64,000 nt of DNA, taken from the NCBI GenBank assembly GCA_016866255.1, contig VGMY01000001.1:170347-234346 (forward strand), read 5' to 3'. The position numbers were made by a program, and so were the translations under genes. This document shows, one piece after another, positions 1 to 9,781 of the stretch (position 1 is the first letter of the stretch; every line of letters begins with the position of its first letter). The notes below the pieces were generated by a model, which did not search any database, was not told the DNA's origin, and saw only the letters and a list, made by a program, of their open reading frames with translations. This stretch comes from Bacteroidota bacterium. GTDB taxonomy: Bacteria; Bacteroidota; Bacteroidia; Flavobacteriales_D; Crocinitomicaceae.

Positions 1-1
1 G

Positions 2-682
2 TTCATTTTCATGAATGCGGTTGGTTTGCACCGCGATCTCATTACCATGGTACATGAAGGCGGACATGCCATTCATAGTTTTCTCAATAGGGATTTAGAA
101 CTTACTTCGTTTAAAAACATACCTTCTGAGGCAGCAGAATTGGCCTCGATGTCCATGGAATTGTTGAGCATGAAGTATTGGAATGCTTTTTATTCAGATG
201 AAAAAGAACTGAGCCGCGCAAAAATAGAGCACATGGAGGACCTTTTAAAAGTGTTGCCATGGATTGCGCAAATCGATGCCTTCCAGCATTGGGTTTATAC
301 GCATCCAAGGCACAACCTGGAAGAGCGAAGCGCACAATGGTTGTCTTTGGGAAGGAAGTTCGGAACAGGTTTAACCGACTGGACTGGATACGAGGATTTA
401 CAGCGTTGTGGATGGCAGCGTCAACTTCATTTGTTCGAAGTGCCTTTTTATTACATCGAATACGGCATTGCACAACTAGGGGCGATTGGGGTTTGGAAGA
501 ACAGCTTGGTGGATGAACAAGACGCGTTAGAAAAGTATAAATCAGCACTCGCCTTGGGATACACCCGTTCTTTGCCAGAAATTTACAAAACAGCAGGAGT
601 CCCTTTTGATTTCAGTCCTCAGCGCATCGGGGAATTGATGCAATTTGTCGATTCTCACCTGAAAAGCTTTGGCCAGAAATAA
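2..682 (+). CDS. M3-family metallopeptidase (oligoendopeptidase F-like), 3' part
   Basis: This is the C-terminal part of a zinc oligopeptidase. The frame is open from base 2, upstream of the first in-window ATG at 11, so the gene begins outside the window. The zinc motif HEGGH (HExxH class) sits near the start and is followed by the helical segment with the third ligand region (SEAAELASMSMELL), as in the M3/PepF family. No signal peptide can be judged because the N-terminus is missing. Family members cleave short cytoplasmic or periplasmic peptides. The stop is followed by a tRNA promoter. Family assignment is firm; the exact subfamily is inferred. Confidence 0.9.
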   Translation, partial: FIFMNAVGLHRDLITMVHEGGHAIHSFLNRDLELTSFKNIPSEAAELASMSMELLSMKYWNAFYSDEKELSRAKIEHMEDLLKVLPWIAQIDAFQHWVYTHPRHNLEERSAQWLSLGRKFGTGLTDWTGYEDLQRCGWQRQLHLFEVPFYYIEYGIAQLGAIGVWKNSLVDEQDALEKYKSALALGYTRSLPEIYKTAGVPFDFSPQRIGELMQFVDSHLKSFGQK

Positions 683-689
683 AAAAATG

Positions 690-697
690 TATCTTTG
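690..697 (+). promoter_or_regulatory. -7 promoter element of tRNA-Met
   Basis: TATCTTTG matches the Bacteroidota housekeeping -7 consensus TAnnTTTG exactly. It lies 13 nt before the tRNA-Met 5' end, just after the stop of the M3 peptidase. Confidence 0.75.
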
Positions 698-710
698 CGC
701 TCTCAAATTT

Positions 711-784
711 GGCGAGATAGCTCAGTTGGTTAGAGCGTAGGATTCATAACCCTAAGGTCCCGAGTTCAACTCTCGGTCTCGCTA
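711..784 (+). tRNA. tRNA-Met (CAU)
   Basis: A full cloverleaf can be folded by hand. The acceptor GGCGAGA pairs with TCTCGCT (one G-U), the D stem is GCTC/GAGC, the anticodon loop TTCATAA contains CAT, and the T stem is CCGAG/CTCGG with loop TTCAACT and discriminator A. The 3' CCA is not encoded. The acceptor pairs normally at its end, unlike initiator tRNA, so elongator Met is the best call. A CAU anticodon could also mark tRNA-Ile2 (lysidine). Confidence 0.85.
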
Positions 785-789
785 CTGGT

Positions 790-822
790 AAACCCCTTTT
801 CGAATAAAGGGGTTTATTTTTT
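790..822 (+). terminator. rho-independent terminator after tRNA-Met
   Basis: The stem AAACCCCTTT/AAAGGGGTTT with a short loop is followed by ATTTTTT, directly downstream of tRNA-Met. Confidence 0.8.
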
Positions 823-860
823 AAGAATGCGGTTGGATTTTTCGTAACTTTATCAAGAAT

Positions 861-3212
861 ATGCGTTCAAATACCCTGCTATTAACCGCACTAGTCGCTA
901 TTGCGATAACGCTTTCACACCAACGTCTTGAGGCTCAAAACTTCGTTTTCGGGCAACTTCAAGGATCTCCAATTATGAATACTGCAGGATGGAATTTGAA
1001 TGGTAATGCCTTTGTTGGGGATACCCCAGGTGATAACGATAACTTTAACAACGAACTTATCCTTACTAACGCTAATGGAAACCAGAGTGGGGGGATATTT
1101 TTCGCACAACCGCTCAACCTTGGTTTTTGTTCTCAGTGGACCGTTGATTTTGAATACCGTATATGGGGAGGAAGTGCCGCCGATGGGTTGGCATTCTGTT
1201 TTTTGCAAGTTCCCCCCGCAGGATTCGTAAACGGCGGTGGGATCGGAATCCCAGGAAACGCGAATGGCCTTAAAGTTGTTCTTGATACGTGGGATAATGG
1301 CTGTGGAGCCAACCCGGAATTACAAATTTACAGCGGTGTAGGCTATAACGAATGCATTGCTGGGATTGTAAAGCTTACTAACAACGGTGGCATCCTCAAT
1401 TTTGTGCGGGGAAACACATACCGTCCTGTTCGAATTATCTACAATAACGGACAAATCAACCTCTTGATTAACAATACCCCTTATCTATCGGCCAATTTTC
1501 CTATTAATTTTTCGGGTTACATGGGATTCACGGCAAGTACAGGCGGGGCCAATGATCAACATTCCATACGAAACGTGGTTATTTACACGGCCCAAGCCAG
1601 CTCTAACGCAGGGTTAGACGTAACAACGTGTTCCAATACCCCTGTAACCATCGGTAGTGCTAATACCCCGACATTTACATACAGTTGGTCCCCAAGCATT
1701 GGACTAAGCAACACCACCGTTTCAAATCCCGTGGTGACTTTGGTCAACAATACGAATGCCCCCATAACCCAAACCTACACCGTCACCACTACCCTAACGG
1801 CAAACCCCGGGGGTTGTCCTACGAACGATAACGTCGTGGTTACTGTGTACCCGGATCACATCACCAACACCGTTGATACCATTTGCGATGGCAGTTCCTA
1901 CAATTTCAATGGCACTATGATCAGCAGTTCAGGCTACTACGTCGATACCCTTTCCTCCCAATTTGGTTGCGATTCCATAACCACGCTGGACATCATTATT
2001 TCTAATAATCCCGTTGTTTCCTCGCCCGATGTTTCCATTTGCTTCGGAGACTCCGCACTGCTGACTCCTACGGGTGCAAACACGTATCTTTGGACACCTA
2101 CGGTGAATCCCGTCAATAATTTAGGCGAAATGTTGGTAGGCCCCGCTATATCGACGCAATACATCGTTCAGGGTTTAAATTTAGATGGGTGTTTTAATTA
2201 TGATACCGTAACGGTCACTGTAAACCCGTTACCGATTCTACAACTGACGGCCAGTGACAACGATGTTTGTCCAAATACCCAAGTCCAACTTAACGCTTCC
2301 GGTGCGGCTACTTATAATTGGTCAGGTGTCGATCTCAACGGAAATTCCGGTATCAGCCAAACAATTACAGCGACTTCCTCAGGATGGTACGCAATTATTG
2401 GGACGAGCAATTTTGGCTGTGTTTCAGAGGACAGCACCTTCATTGTTGTATACCCCGTTCCTGTTCTTTCGGTAAATCCGTCATTGAGTGAAATATGTGT
2501 TGGAGAATCCATTAATATTAATGTAAACGGTGCGCAAACCTACCAATGGTCCAATGGAAATGTAGGCTCCAACTTCACCCATTTTCCCTTGAATTCTGAA
2601 ACCATCACGATCATAGGATTCAATAACTTCGGCTGCAGCGACACCATCATTTCAGATATCGTTGTTTATCCAAATCCACTTGCCAGTATTTCCGTGGTAA
2701 ATAGCAATTTGCAAAGCGACGATCCTACTGCTTACTTCGTAAACAACTCCAACAACTACACCCAAGCATTCTGGAATTTTGGCGACGGAACTACGCTTAA
2801 TGAAAATGCCCAGAATATCACTCACCTCTACCCTCTCGAGGACGGAAATTATACCGTAACGCTTATCGTAAGTTCTGCGTTCGGCTGTCTTGCTGAAACG
2901 ACCGTTGGAATTCAAGTATCGGGAGACCCGATATTTTTTGTGCCGAACACATTTACCCCAGATGATAACGAATTCAACAATATTTTTCAACCCGTATTCA
3001 CTTCAGGATTTGACCCTTCTGCATTTCGAATGGTGATTTACAACCGCTGGGGAGAATTATTATTTGAATCCCTCTCTCACTTGGAGGGTTGGACGGGACA
3101 ATACGGTGGCGCGAAGGTTCCTACAGGCACCTACACCTATTGGATTATTTACTTCGACAAGAAAGAAAATCGACTGAAAGAATTCACAGGTCATGTAAAT
3201 CTTATTTACTAG
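861..3212 (+). CDS. Secreted lectin/PKD multidomain protein with T9SS type B C-terminal domain
   Basis: This is a 783-residue exported protein. Residues 1-26 form a signal peptide ending LEAQ. Residues ~30-240 resemble a legume (L-type) lectin-like jelly roll, with the typical features SADGLAFCF, an NDQHSIRNV block and a strand-rich composition. Several Ig/PKD-like repeats of roughly 75-80 residues follow, each with GC(D/V/S) motifs, and a PKD-type segment carries FWNFGDGT near residue 640. The C-terminus (FVPNTFTPD...NRWGELLFES...PTGTYTYWI) is the gliding-motility/type B T9SS sorting domain. Expected role: carbohydrate-binding or adhesive surface protein exported by T9SS. The substrate is unknown. 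Confidence 0.85.
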   Translation: MRSNTLLLTALVAIAITLSHQRLEAQNFVFGQLQGSPIMNTAGWNLNGNAFVGDTPGDNDNFNNELILTNANGNQSGGIFFAQPLNLGFCSQWTVDFEYRIWGGSAADGLAFCFLQVPPAGFVNGGGIGIPGNANGLKVVLDTWDNGCGANPELQIYSGVGYNECIAGIVKLTNNGGILNFVRGNTYRPVRIIYNNGQINLLINNTPYLSANFPINFSGYMGFTASTGGANDQHSIRNVVIYTAQASSNAGLDVTTCSNTPVTIGSANTPTFTYSWSPSIGLSNTTVSNPVVTLVNNTNAPITQTYTVTTTLTANPGGCPTNDNVVVTVYPDHITNTVDTICDGSSYNFNGTMISSSGYYVDTLSSQFGCDSITTLDIIISNNPVVSSPDVSICFGDSALLTPTGANTYLWTPTVNPVNNLGEMLVGPAISTQYIVQGLNLDGCFNYDTVTVTVNPLPILQLTASDNDVCPNTQVQLNASGAATYNWSGVDLNGNSGISQTITATSSGWYAIIGTSNFGCVSEDSTFIVVYPVPVLSVNPSLSEICVGESININVNGAQTYQWSNGNVGSNFTHFPLNSETITIIGFNNFGCSDTIISDIVVYPNPLASISVVNSNLQSDDPTAYFVNNSNNYTQAFWNFGDGTTLNENAQNITHLYPLEDGNYTVTLIVSSAFGCLAETTVGIQVSGDPIFFVPNTFTPDDNEFNNIFQPVFTSGFDPSAFRMVIYNRWGELLFESLSHLEGWTGQYGGAKVPTGTYTYWIIYFDKKENRLKEFTGHVNLIY

Positions 3213-3218
3213 ATCGTT

Positions 3219-3857
3219 GTGTTGTTAAGATCCATTATTTCGTTGAGCCTCTGCGTTTTTTTGAGGATTAACAACTTCGCACAAGAGTCGGAAATAATCG
3301 TCTATTTATTTGTTTACGAAAGCGAGCAAACGCAGTCTGGAGCAGGGCATATCGCCATGGCCTTTGGTACAGATAGCAGTAAGCTAATTTACTATACAAA
3401 ATATCGAAAAGGAGACGGAGGAAATCGTAAAGTACCAACCCTTACCCTTCAACAAGCTTTCATGTACGATCATCAGATCCTCGGTTTACAAACAAGACCA
3501 CCAAGTATTGTGTTATCCTTACCTGTACATCAAATAAATATGAAGAGCATTGAAAAAGCGAGCGATCATTGGCATTTTAAACAATGGAGTATTTTCAAGA
3601 ACAACTGTACTGATGCAGTGAAAAAGGTACTGCGAAAATGTAATATTAACCCTGGTATTGCCTTTTTGATAAGCACCCCAAACGAGTTAGTTGAGGACTT
3701 GGTTGAATCAGAGCCTGATAAATTTCGGAACCACGAATTTAAAGTTTTGAAGGGAAATCTATGTTTTTACCTAAAAAACGAGAGAAATGCAGTTTCTCAG
3801 GTAATCCTTGGCAAACGTAAGCAACGGAACAGGAAACATCAGGAACCGTGCCTGTAA
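3219..3857 (+). CDS. Exported protein with a possible permuted NlpC/P60 (LRAT-like) fold
   Basis: 212 residues starting at GTG (a TTG one codon later is an alternative), 6 nt after the preceding stop. A hydrophobic N-terminus ending in NNFAQ looks like a signal peptide. The motif SGAGHIAMAFG is followed about 90 residues later by NNCTDAVKKVL. This His-then-Cys order is what circularly permuted papain-like enzymes (LRAT, YaeF, DUF4105 types) show, so a peptidase, amidase or acyltransferase activity is possible. That is inference from two short motifs. The C-terminus is Lys/Arg-rich. It may be co-transcribed with the lectin protein upstream. Confidence 0.6.
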   Translation: MLLRSIISLSLCVFLRINNFAQESEIIVYLFVYESEQTQSGAGHIAMAFGTDSSKLIYYTKYRKGDGGNRKVPTLTLQQAFMYDHQILGLQTRPPSIVLSLPVHQINMKSIEKASDHWHFKQWSIFKNNCTDAVKKVLRKCNINPGIAFLISTPNELVEDLVESEPDKFRNHEFKVLKGNLCFYLKNERNAVSQVILGKRKQRNRKHQEPCL

Positions 3858-3963
3858 AGAACGCCCATCGTTTTGGGACCTGAACTTTTTCTACCTGAAG
3901 CTCAACTCGAAACCCCAATCGTAACGCCTAACGCCGGCTTTGAAGAATTACCCTTTTATTCGG

Positions 3964-6819
3964 CTATTTTTTAACAAAACGCTTGGTAAAGGCTTTGTTG
4001 ATGTTTACGTCAATAAGTTGCACCAAATAAATACCCGCGTTAAGCGAGTAAGTATCGAGGGTAATTTCATTGCCAAAGAATGCATTGGTGGCGATAATTT
4101 TTCCGGTTAAATCTGTCAATAAAACCTGATAATTTCCGTGATTTTCAGTCACAAGGGTAATGCTTTGATCGGCTGGATTCGGATACAAAAGTGCGTTGTG
4201 GATATCGCCCTCACCTTCCCCGTCCGTGATTCCCGCAAATGCCTGATTTAAAACAGGAAACTCAATATGAGTGGGGTATTCTGGCGCGAAAGCAATTCGA
4301 TTAACGGCAACCCTGGGAGCCATTTCAACTCCTTCATAAACGTAGGTTTGGCCATCTCCTGGTTTGCGTCGGAAAAATTCTCCTGGCATAATGGGCAAAT
4401 TCGGATTTACTTGATAGCGCGTGTAGTTGGAACTGGATATCAGTATTTTAACCCTGTGGCCTTTGCCAAAAGTGTACGCAATCGGAAGCATCTGAAAATG
4501 GTATTCGTAAATGTCGCCGATATTGATGTTGTCATAAATGGCATTATCGTCTTCTTGGCCTTCCGCAAGAGAACGCGCATAGTTTCTTCCGCGCGCATTG
4601 ACACATCCTTCAACTACGAAAAATTCCCTACCGTCCGGGTATACGTCCACAACCCGTACAAAGAAATCCGTATCGGTTGGTCCTTGAGCGACACCAGCCG
4701 GGTTTGATTTTGCATACAAAGTCGCTTTTGGAAATCCTACAATGCTCATAGTATCATTGAGCACGGGGGTTTGATATTTAACAACTCCCGGGCGATCCAT
4801 GGTATATTCCGCCCATTCCGTTAAGTCAAATTGCCCTTGGCTGTCACGCTGTCCGTCGGGCGTTCTAACAATCATATTTGCTCCGCCGATGGTACGAATG
4901 GGGTCATTTGGGTCGTGTAAATACATGTTAAACCCTTCATTGCTGGTTGGCGCGGAATTATTCATGGAGCCATTTTGATGCAAGTAAAAACTGGTCCACT
5001 CGATGCCTTGCGTCAATGGGAATTCATTCGCCGGATACCAATAGTTACCTGCGTTGGCATTTTCTGCTATGCCGTCGTCAACAGGCCCTGCCACGTAGAA
5101 ACGAATATCCGGTGTTTGTAGATAGTCAACGTAGGGCACGCCTTCAATTTCTCCGTCGTCCAATCCTGGAATAAGCGGTGAACCGGTAGCAGGGACGTCT
5201 AAGGTAATTACCTGCTCCTGCATGGTGAAAACATCACGAATACCTATTTTTAGACCCGGTAATGTTGAAGATCCGGTAAGAAAGGCCACAAGGGTGTTAA
5301 GGGGTATTTTATAGTTCTCAGCAGGCACACGAATTTCAAAAATCCCAACGTTTGTCCATGCGTCGGATTGTTTTATGAACGCTTTCGGTTCACCAATAAA
5401 TTGTGTACTGTCGTAATTTAAATTATACCGATACCAGGATATTGCCTCGGATTTTATGGCTTTTGAGATGGGCAAGTCAGCCTCAGAAAAATCATCCAAA
5501 CTAAATCCTAAAATGTCTGAGATATTTTCAGGGTACGTCATATCTCCGGTTGTTCTGCTACCTATGGTCTGGTGAGCCCAAGGTCCTATGACCAATTTTT
5601 GTAGGTCTTTATTCTTTTTGGTAGGATCAAGGTGCTGTCGCATCAAATTCCAAGTTTCAATCTGGCCGTCGATGAAAATATCCCACCAACCCGTTAGGTG
5701 GAAAGCAGGGACTTCCATATTGCTGTAACGGCTAAACGTACCGTTCGCATCCCCTTCGCCCTGAGCATCCACTGGAGCTCGGGAAGCATCCATATCTCTT
5801 CGACCAATGCTATTTGGGTAGTAGCCCGCGGGCCCATCTTCATAACGCACGGAGGAAAAGTGATTGATGGCCCTTGTCGCGGCTTCAAATTTATTCGATA
5901 GACCGTAATCGGAGGCAGAATGTAAACTGTTATCGATATCGTTGTCAATATCGTTTAAGTCGTCGTTGGTTCCTGTAAAAATTTGCCCCTTCAACCAACC
6001 ATTGACCAATTGGTCGCGAAAAACACCGTTTTGAAAGCCTGTGCTCTTGTAAAACTCTTGTGTTGCCACAATCGGCGTTAAGCATTTAAGGCCTGGTTGG
6101 GTGGGATCAATTTTATGTGCAGCCGCGGCCTGGTATTGGTTATAGCCTAAGGCGGAGGCACCAAACATTCCGATTCTGCCTGTCGAAATCATATCGGTAG
6201 TCTCGGGTGTACCATCCATATCAATGTCATACTGCCAAGTTCGACCGACAAGATCTTGAATCGAATGGTACCCGTCCTCGTGCTTATTTCCATTTCGGGG
6301 ATCGCTCAACTCGGTCACATCAAGAATATGGCGATAATTTGGGTGGTAAGGATCCTTACTCCATCCATCGCTGTAAAGGGGTAAATAAACCCCCTGCGAA
6401 GTGTAACGTCCGCGCATATCTTGCACCGCATAGCCATAACCTAAAATGTTCACCGGTGTTGCTACGCCATCCCAGCTTCCCTTGTTGTAAGGCGTCCTCG
6501 AAAAAATCATGGGTAATTTGAAGGGATTCGGATTTGGGGCTCCGTTGAGAGAATCGTAAATGATGAGCTGTTGATTCTTCGGCAATACCTGAACCGGAAT
6601 GTTTCCAACCAAGGGTAAATCGATGTTGATGACCAAGGAATCACGCAGGATCGGAAGGTAAAAATCCGTCATAAGTTGAATGCCATCGGGCATAGTTATC
6701 GGGAAAGTATACTTCGTTGAAAGTTCCTCCAAATTATCCAATTGTCCGTTAGGAACTACCCCTTGGGCAGTCAAGTTAAATCCCACAAGTAAGAAGCCGA
6801 TGATTGTAACTTTTTTCAT
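3964..6819 (-). CDS. Secreted CocE/NonD-family (X-Pro dipeptidyl-peptidase-like, S15) hydrolase with T9SS type A domain
   Basis: 951-residue alpha/beta hydrolase with a signal peptide at residues 1-19. The core has the family pattern: MIFSRTPYNK near 104, QDMRGRYTSQG near 133, and the nucleophile elbow GASALG with Ser222. GWWDIFIDG supplies the likely acid region and GPWAHQ the catalytic His. A C-terminal jelly-roll (X-Pro dipeptidyl-peptidase C domain) follows. The last ~75 residues (LYPNPADQSITL... to the KRFVKK end) are a T9SS type A sorting domain. Family members hydrolyse acyl esters, beta-lactam side chains or X-Pro peptides; the substrate here is not visible. It is divergent from the TonB receptor. 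Confidence 0.9.
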   Translation of the reverse strand: MKKVTIIGFLLVGFNLTAQGVVPNGQLDNLEELSTKYTFPITMPDGIQLMTDFYLPILRDSLVINIDLPLVGNIPVQVLPKNQQLIIYDSLNGAPNPNPFKLPMIFSRTPYNKGSWDGVATPVNILGYGYAVQDMRGRYTSQGVYLPLYSDGWSKDPYHPNYRHILDVTELSDPRNGNKHEDGYHSIQDLVGRTWQYDIDMDGTPETTDMISTGRIGMFGASALGYNQYQAAAAHKIDPTQPGLKCLTPIVATQEFYKSTGFQNGVFRDQLVNGWLKGQIFTGTNDDLNDIDNDIDNSLHSASDYGLSNKFEAATRAINHFSSVRYEDGPAGYYPNSIGRRDMDASRAPVDAQGEGDANGTFSRYSNMEVPAFHLTGWWDIFIDGQIETWNLMRQHLDPTKKNKDLQKLVIGPWAHQTIGSRTTGDMTYPENISDILGFSLDDFSEADLPISKAIKSEAISWYRYNLNYDSTQFIGEPKAFIKQSDAWTNVGIFEIRVPAENYKIPLNTLVAFLTGSSTLPGLKIGIRDVFTMQEQVITLDVPATGSPLIPGLDDGEIEGVPYVDYLQTPDIRFYVAGPVDDGIAENANAGNYWYPANEFPLTQGIEWTSFYLHQNGSMNNSAPTSNEGFNMYLHDPNDPIRTIGGANMIVRTPDGQRDSQGQFDLTEWAEYTMDRPGVVKYQTPVLNDTMSIVGFPKATLYAKSNPAGVAQGPTDTDFFVRVVDVYPDGREFFVVEGCVNARGRNYARSLAEGQEDDNAIYDNINIGDIYEYHFQMLPIAYTFGKGHRVKILISSSNYTRYQVNPNLPIMPGEFFRRKPGDGQTYVYEGVEMAPRVAVNRIAFAPEYPTHIEFPVLNQAFAGITDGEGEGDIHNALLYPNPADQSITLVTENHGNYQVLLTDLTGKIIATNAFFGNEITLDTYSLNAGIYLVQLIDVNINKAFTKRFVKK

Positions 6820-6882
6820 AGCAGTTGAATTTGCTCAAAAGTAACAATTTTTTAAAGTTTCTTTCACATTCTAAGAAAAACT

Positions 6883-6890
6883 TAAATTTG
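6883..6890 (+). promoter_or_regulatory. -7 promoter element of the TonB-dependent receptor
   Basis: TAAATTTG fits TAnnTTTG and lies 20 nt before the ATG at 6911, in the divergent gap with the CocE-like gene. Confidence 0.65.
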
Positions 6891-6910
6891 ATAAATTTAA
6901 TTTACGAATT

Positions 6911-9718
6911 ATGTTAAAGTTTATTTGGATATTCTTTTTCGGAGCGTTTACGTTTTTCGCTCTTGGCCAAGCCTTAGAGGTTAGCGGCGTTATTCTAGAC
7001 GAAGAGACAAAACAACCGATAGCCTTGGTCAAAATTCAAGAAACTCTAAGCAAAAAAGGAGCCATTACAGACGATAAAGGAAGGTTTGTTCTGAGTTTGG
7101 ATTTTACCAGTCAACCATCCTACAACCTAATCTTACGCGCATTGGGGTATGATAATTACGAAGTGGTGGTCAACAAAACTTCAGCAAATCTCACCATTAA
7201 CTTAACTCCCAGTTCCAAAGCCTTCAACGATGTCGTAGTGTCCGGAACTCGAGTGTCTGAAAAAATATTTGAATCCCCTGTTTCTATACAGCGGTTATCC
7301 GCGAAAGACATCTTAGCAAGCTCCAGTGGAAATTTTTACGAGTCGCTAAAAAATTTGCGCGGTGTTGACATTTCTACCTCAAGTGCAGGATTTCAAGCGG
7401 TGAACATGCGTGGCTTTAATTCAACCGCTCCTGTGAGAATTGTTCAGTTCGTGGATGGAATGGATAACCAAGCACCTGGATTGAATTTTCCTGTTGGCAA
7501 CTTAGTAGGAGCAAATCCACTGGATCTGCAAAGCATCGAGGTTATTACGGGACCTGCCTCTGCTTTGTACGGACCGAATGCTTTTCAAGGTGTTGTTAAT
7601 ATGCTTTCGAAAGATCCCTTTCAGTTCCAGGGTGTATCAGCTGAATTGAAAACAGGGAGTCGAAACCTTATGGAAGGAAATTTCAGATTTGCTCATGCAT
7701 TCGGCAAAAAACAACGCCTTGGGTTAAAAATCACCGCATCCTATTTACAGATGAAGGACTGGTTGGCAAATGACGCGGCTGCCAATACTTACGGAGATAT
7801 CAGTGCTAATGTGAATCTAAGCAACATTGTTGCTCAATTTCAATACGATCCTACCTTGAGCCAAGAAGATATTGATCAGTGGGTTGCTTTAAATAACTAC
7901 ATTGAATTTAATCCTGTGGTTGGTCAAATAGGTTTGAACAATAAAACGATTACTGCTCCTGGTTACATCGAGCAAGATTTGGCGGAAAATAACGTACAGA
8001 GTTTTAAGTCGGGACTTGCATTGTGTTATAAACTGAAGGAAAACAGTCAATTGTCGTACAACGGTAAATTTGGTGTCGGAAGCGCAATCTATCAAGGGGC
8101 AAATCGGTATTCCATCAACGACATCCAGTTTCAGCAACATAAATTGGAATGGTCTGGAAAAAATCATTTGATTAAGGCCTACACTACTTTGGAAAATGCG
8201 GGAAATTCTTACGATGCCGTATTTACCGGAATCAACATATCTAAGGCCTCAATCGGCGACAATTGGGTACCTGCATACCTAAGCTCATTTTTTCAAAACC
8301 TATCTGATTTAACCAATGAATACGACGATGATGCTTCGCTGAACGATGTTAACCAGGCAATGGTGCTCGCCTTGGATTCAGCCAACAGTACTTGGTATAC
8401 GCCCGGCACCGCTGCCTTCGATAGCCTGAGAGCAAGCATTGTCCAGAGTGCTGATTTACAACGAGGTTCAAAGTTTACAGATAAGTCCTCTTTGTATCAT
8501 TTGGACGGCCAATACAATTTTAGTCAGATTAGGTCCGTTGATCTACTCGTAGGAGCTAATGGGCGCTATTTTGTTCCGAACTCTTTTGGTACGATCTTTA
8601 GTGACACCTTATTGAATCCCAACGACACCCTTGCCGACGGATCAGCTAACCCGGAAGGGGCTTACAACCGCCTAAGCCTATGGGAAGTAGGTGGCTTTGT
8701 TCAAGCGAGTAAACGGTTTTTTGACGACAAACTGCGTATTATCGGTTCGGTACGTGTTGATAAAAACCAAAACTTTGAACCTCAGTTTTCCCCGCGTTTA
8801 AGCGCTTCTTGGAATTTAAAAAATCACAACATTAGGGTCGGTGTGCAATCCGCTTTTCGAACCCCCACTCTTCAAAATCAATTTATTAATTTGGACCTAG
8901 GGCCTATCACATTAATTGGGAATCTCAACGGAATCACCAATGTGTATACCCTGAATTCGTTAACCGCCTTTAATCAGAGCCTTGCGGCTGTCAATGGTGA
9001 TTTAAATGCGGTAGACGTCAATATTTTGGTGAATAAAGAATACCAAGCGCTCAAACCTGAGCAGGTAAAAACTCTTGAAATAGGATACCGGGGTGTCGTA
9101 AAAAACAAAATCTACCTCGACGCAGACGCGTACTTCAACCAATACACGAATTTCATTGCCGATGTTCGGTTGGTTGCACCAACGGGTAGTGCAGTTGCGG
9201 GTGAGCAGAGCGGTTTAGATGCTGTGGTGACAAAACTTTACGAAGTTTATCAGGTACCTGTCAACAGTACGAAAACAGTGTATTCCGTAGGAGGCGGAGT
9301 GGGAATTGGTTACAGCATTTCCAATAAATACCAGCTACAAATCAATTACACGTATGCGCAGCTTTTAACAGAAGGCTTGGAGGAAGACCTCATTCCCGGG
9401 TTCAACACTACTCCGCATAAAGTGAATGTCGGTTTTTCCGGCAAACAAGTTTTCAAAAATCTCGGGTTTTCGACCAATTTCCAGTATGTACACGGATTTG
9501 AATGGCAAAGTACTTTTGGTACAGGAAATATTCCCGCCTACACCGTGTTGGATGTACAACTCAGCTATCCATTTACGGTAAACAACAACGATTTGGTGAT
9601 TCGTATTGGTAGTTCCAATGTATTAAATCAGCAGCGACGGGAAATATTCGGAGGTCCGATGATTGGCCGAATGATTTACACAACCCTCGGTTTTAATCTG
9701 GACAGAAAGAAATCCTAA
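6911..9718 (+). CDS. TonB-dependent outer-membrane receptor with carboxypeptidase-regulatory-like N-domain
   Basis: 935 residues. A signal peptide ends near ALGQ (residue ~20). Residues ~22-100 are a CarboxypepD_reg-like beta-sandwich (SGVILDEETKQPIALVKI), as in SusC/CirA-like Bacteroidota receptors. The plug domain follows (residues ~115-230, with VQFVDGMDNQ and IEVITGPASALYGPNAFQGVVN). A long TonB beta-barrel ends in aromatic strands (...RMIYTTLGFNLDRKKS). No SusD partner is adjacent, so this is probably a siderophore, vitamin or peptide receptor rather than a SusCD pair. The ligand is unknown. Confidence 0.9.
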   Translation: MLKFIWIFFFGAFTFFALGQALEVSGVILDEETKQPIALVKIQETLSKKGAITDDKGRFVLSLDFTSQPSYNLILRALGYDNYEVVVNKTSANLTINLTPSSKAFNDVVVSGTRVSEKIFESPVSIQRLSAKDILASSSGNFYESLKNLRGVDISTSSAGFQAVNMRGFNSTAPVRIVQFVDGMDNQAPGLNFPVGNLVGANPLDLQSIEVITGPASALYGPNAFQGVVNMLSKDPFQFQGVSAELKTGSRNLMEGNFRFAHAFGKKQRLGLKITASYLQMKDWLANDAAANTYGDISANVNLSNIVAQFQYDPTLSQEDIDQWVALNNYIEFNPVVGQIGLNNKTITAPGYIEQDLAENNVQSFKSGLALCYKLKENSQLSYNGKFGVGSAIYQGANRYSINDIQFQQHKLEWSGKNHLIKAYTTLENAGNSYDAVFTGINISKASIGDNWVPAYLSSFFQNLSDLTNEYDDDASLNDVNQAMVLALDSANSTWYTPGTAAFDSLRASIVQSADLQRGSKFTDKSSLYHLDGQYNFSQIRSVDLLVGANGRYFVPNSFGTIFSDTLLNPNDTLADGSANPEGAYNRLSLWEVGGFVQASKRFFDDKLRIIGSVRVDKNQNFEPQFSPRLSASWNLKNHNIRVGVQSAFRTPTLQNQFINLDLGPITLIGNLNGITNVYTLNSLTAFNQSLAAVNGDLNAVDVNILVNKEYQALKPEQVKTLEIGYRGVVKNKIYLDADAYFNQYTNFIADVRLVAPTGSAVAGEQSGLDAVVTKLYEVYQVPVNSTKTVYSVGGGVGIGYSISNKYQLQINYTYAQLLTEGLEEDLIPGFNTTPHKVNVGFSGKQVFKNLGFSTNFQYVHGFEWQSTFGTGNIPAYTVLDVQLSYPFTVNNNDLVIRIGSSNVLNQQRREIFGGPMIGRMIYTTLGFNLDRKKS

Positions 9719-9781
9719 AATTTCATAGTAGCCCACGAGATTCATCCAATGTATCCATTGTTGATTAAAACGAAACATATT

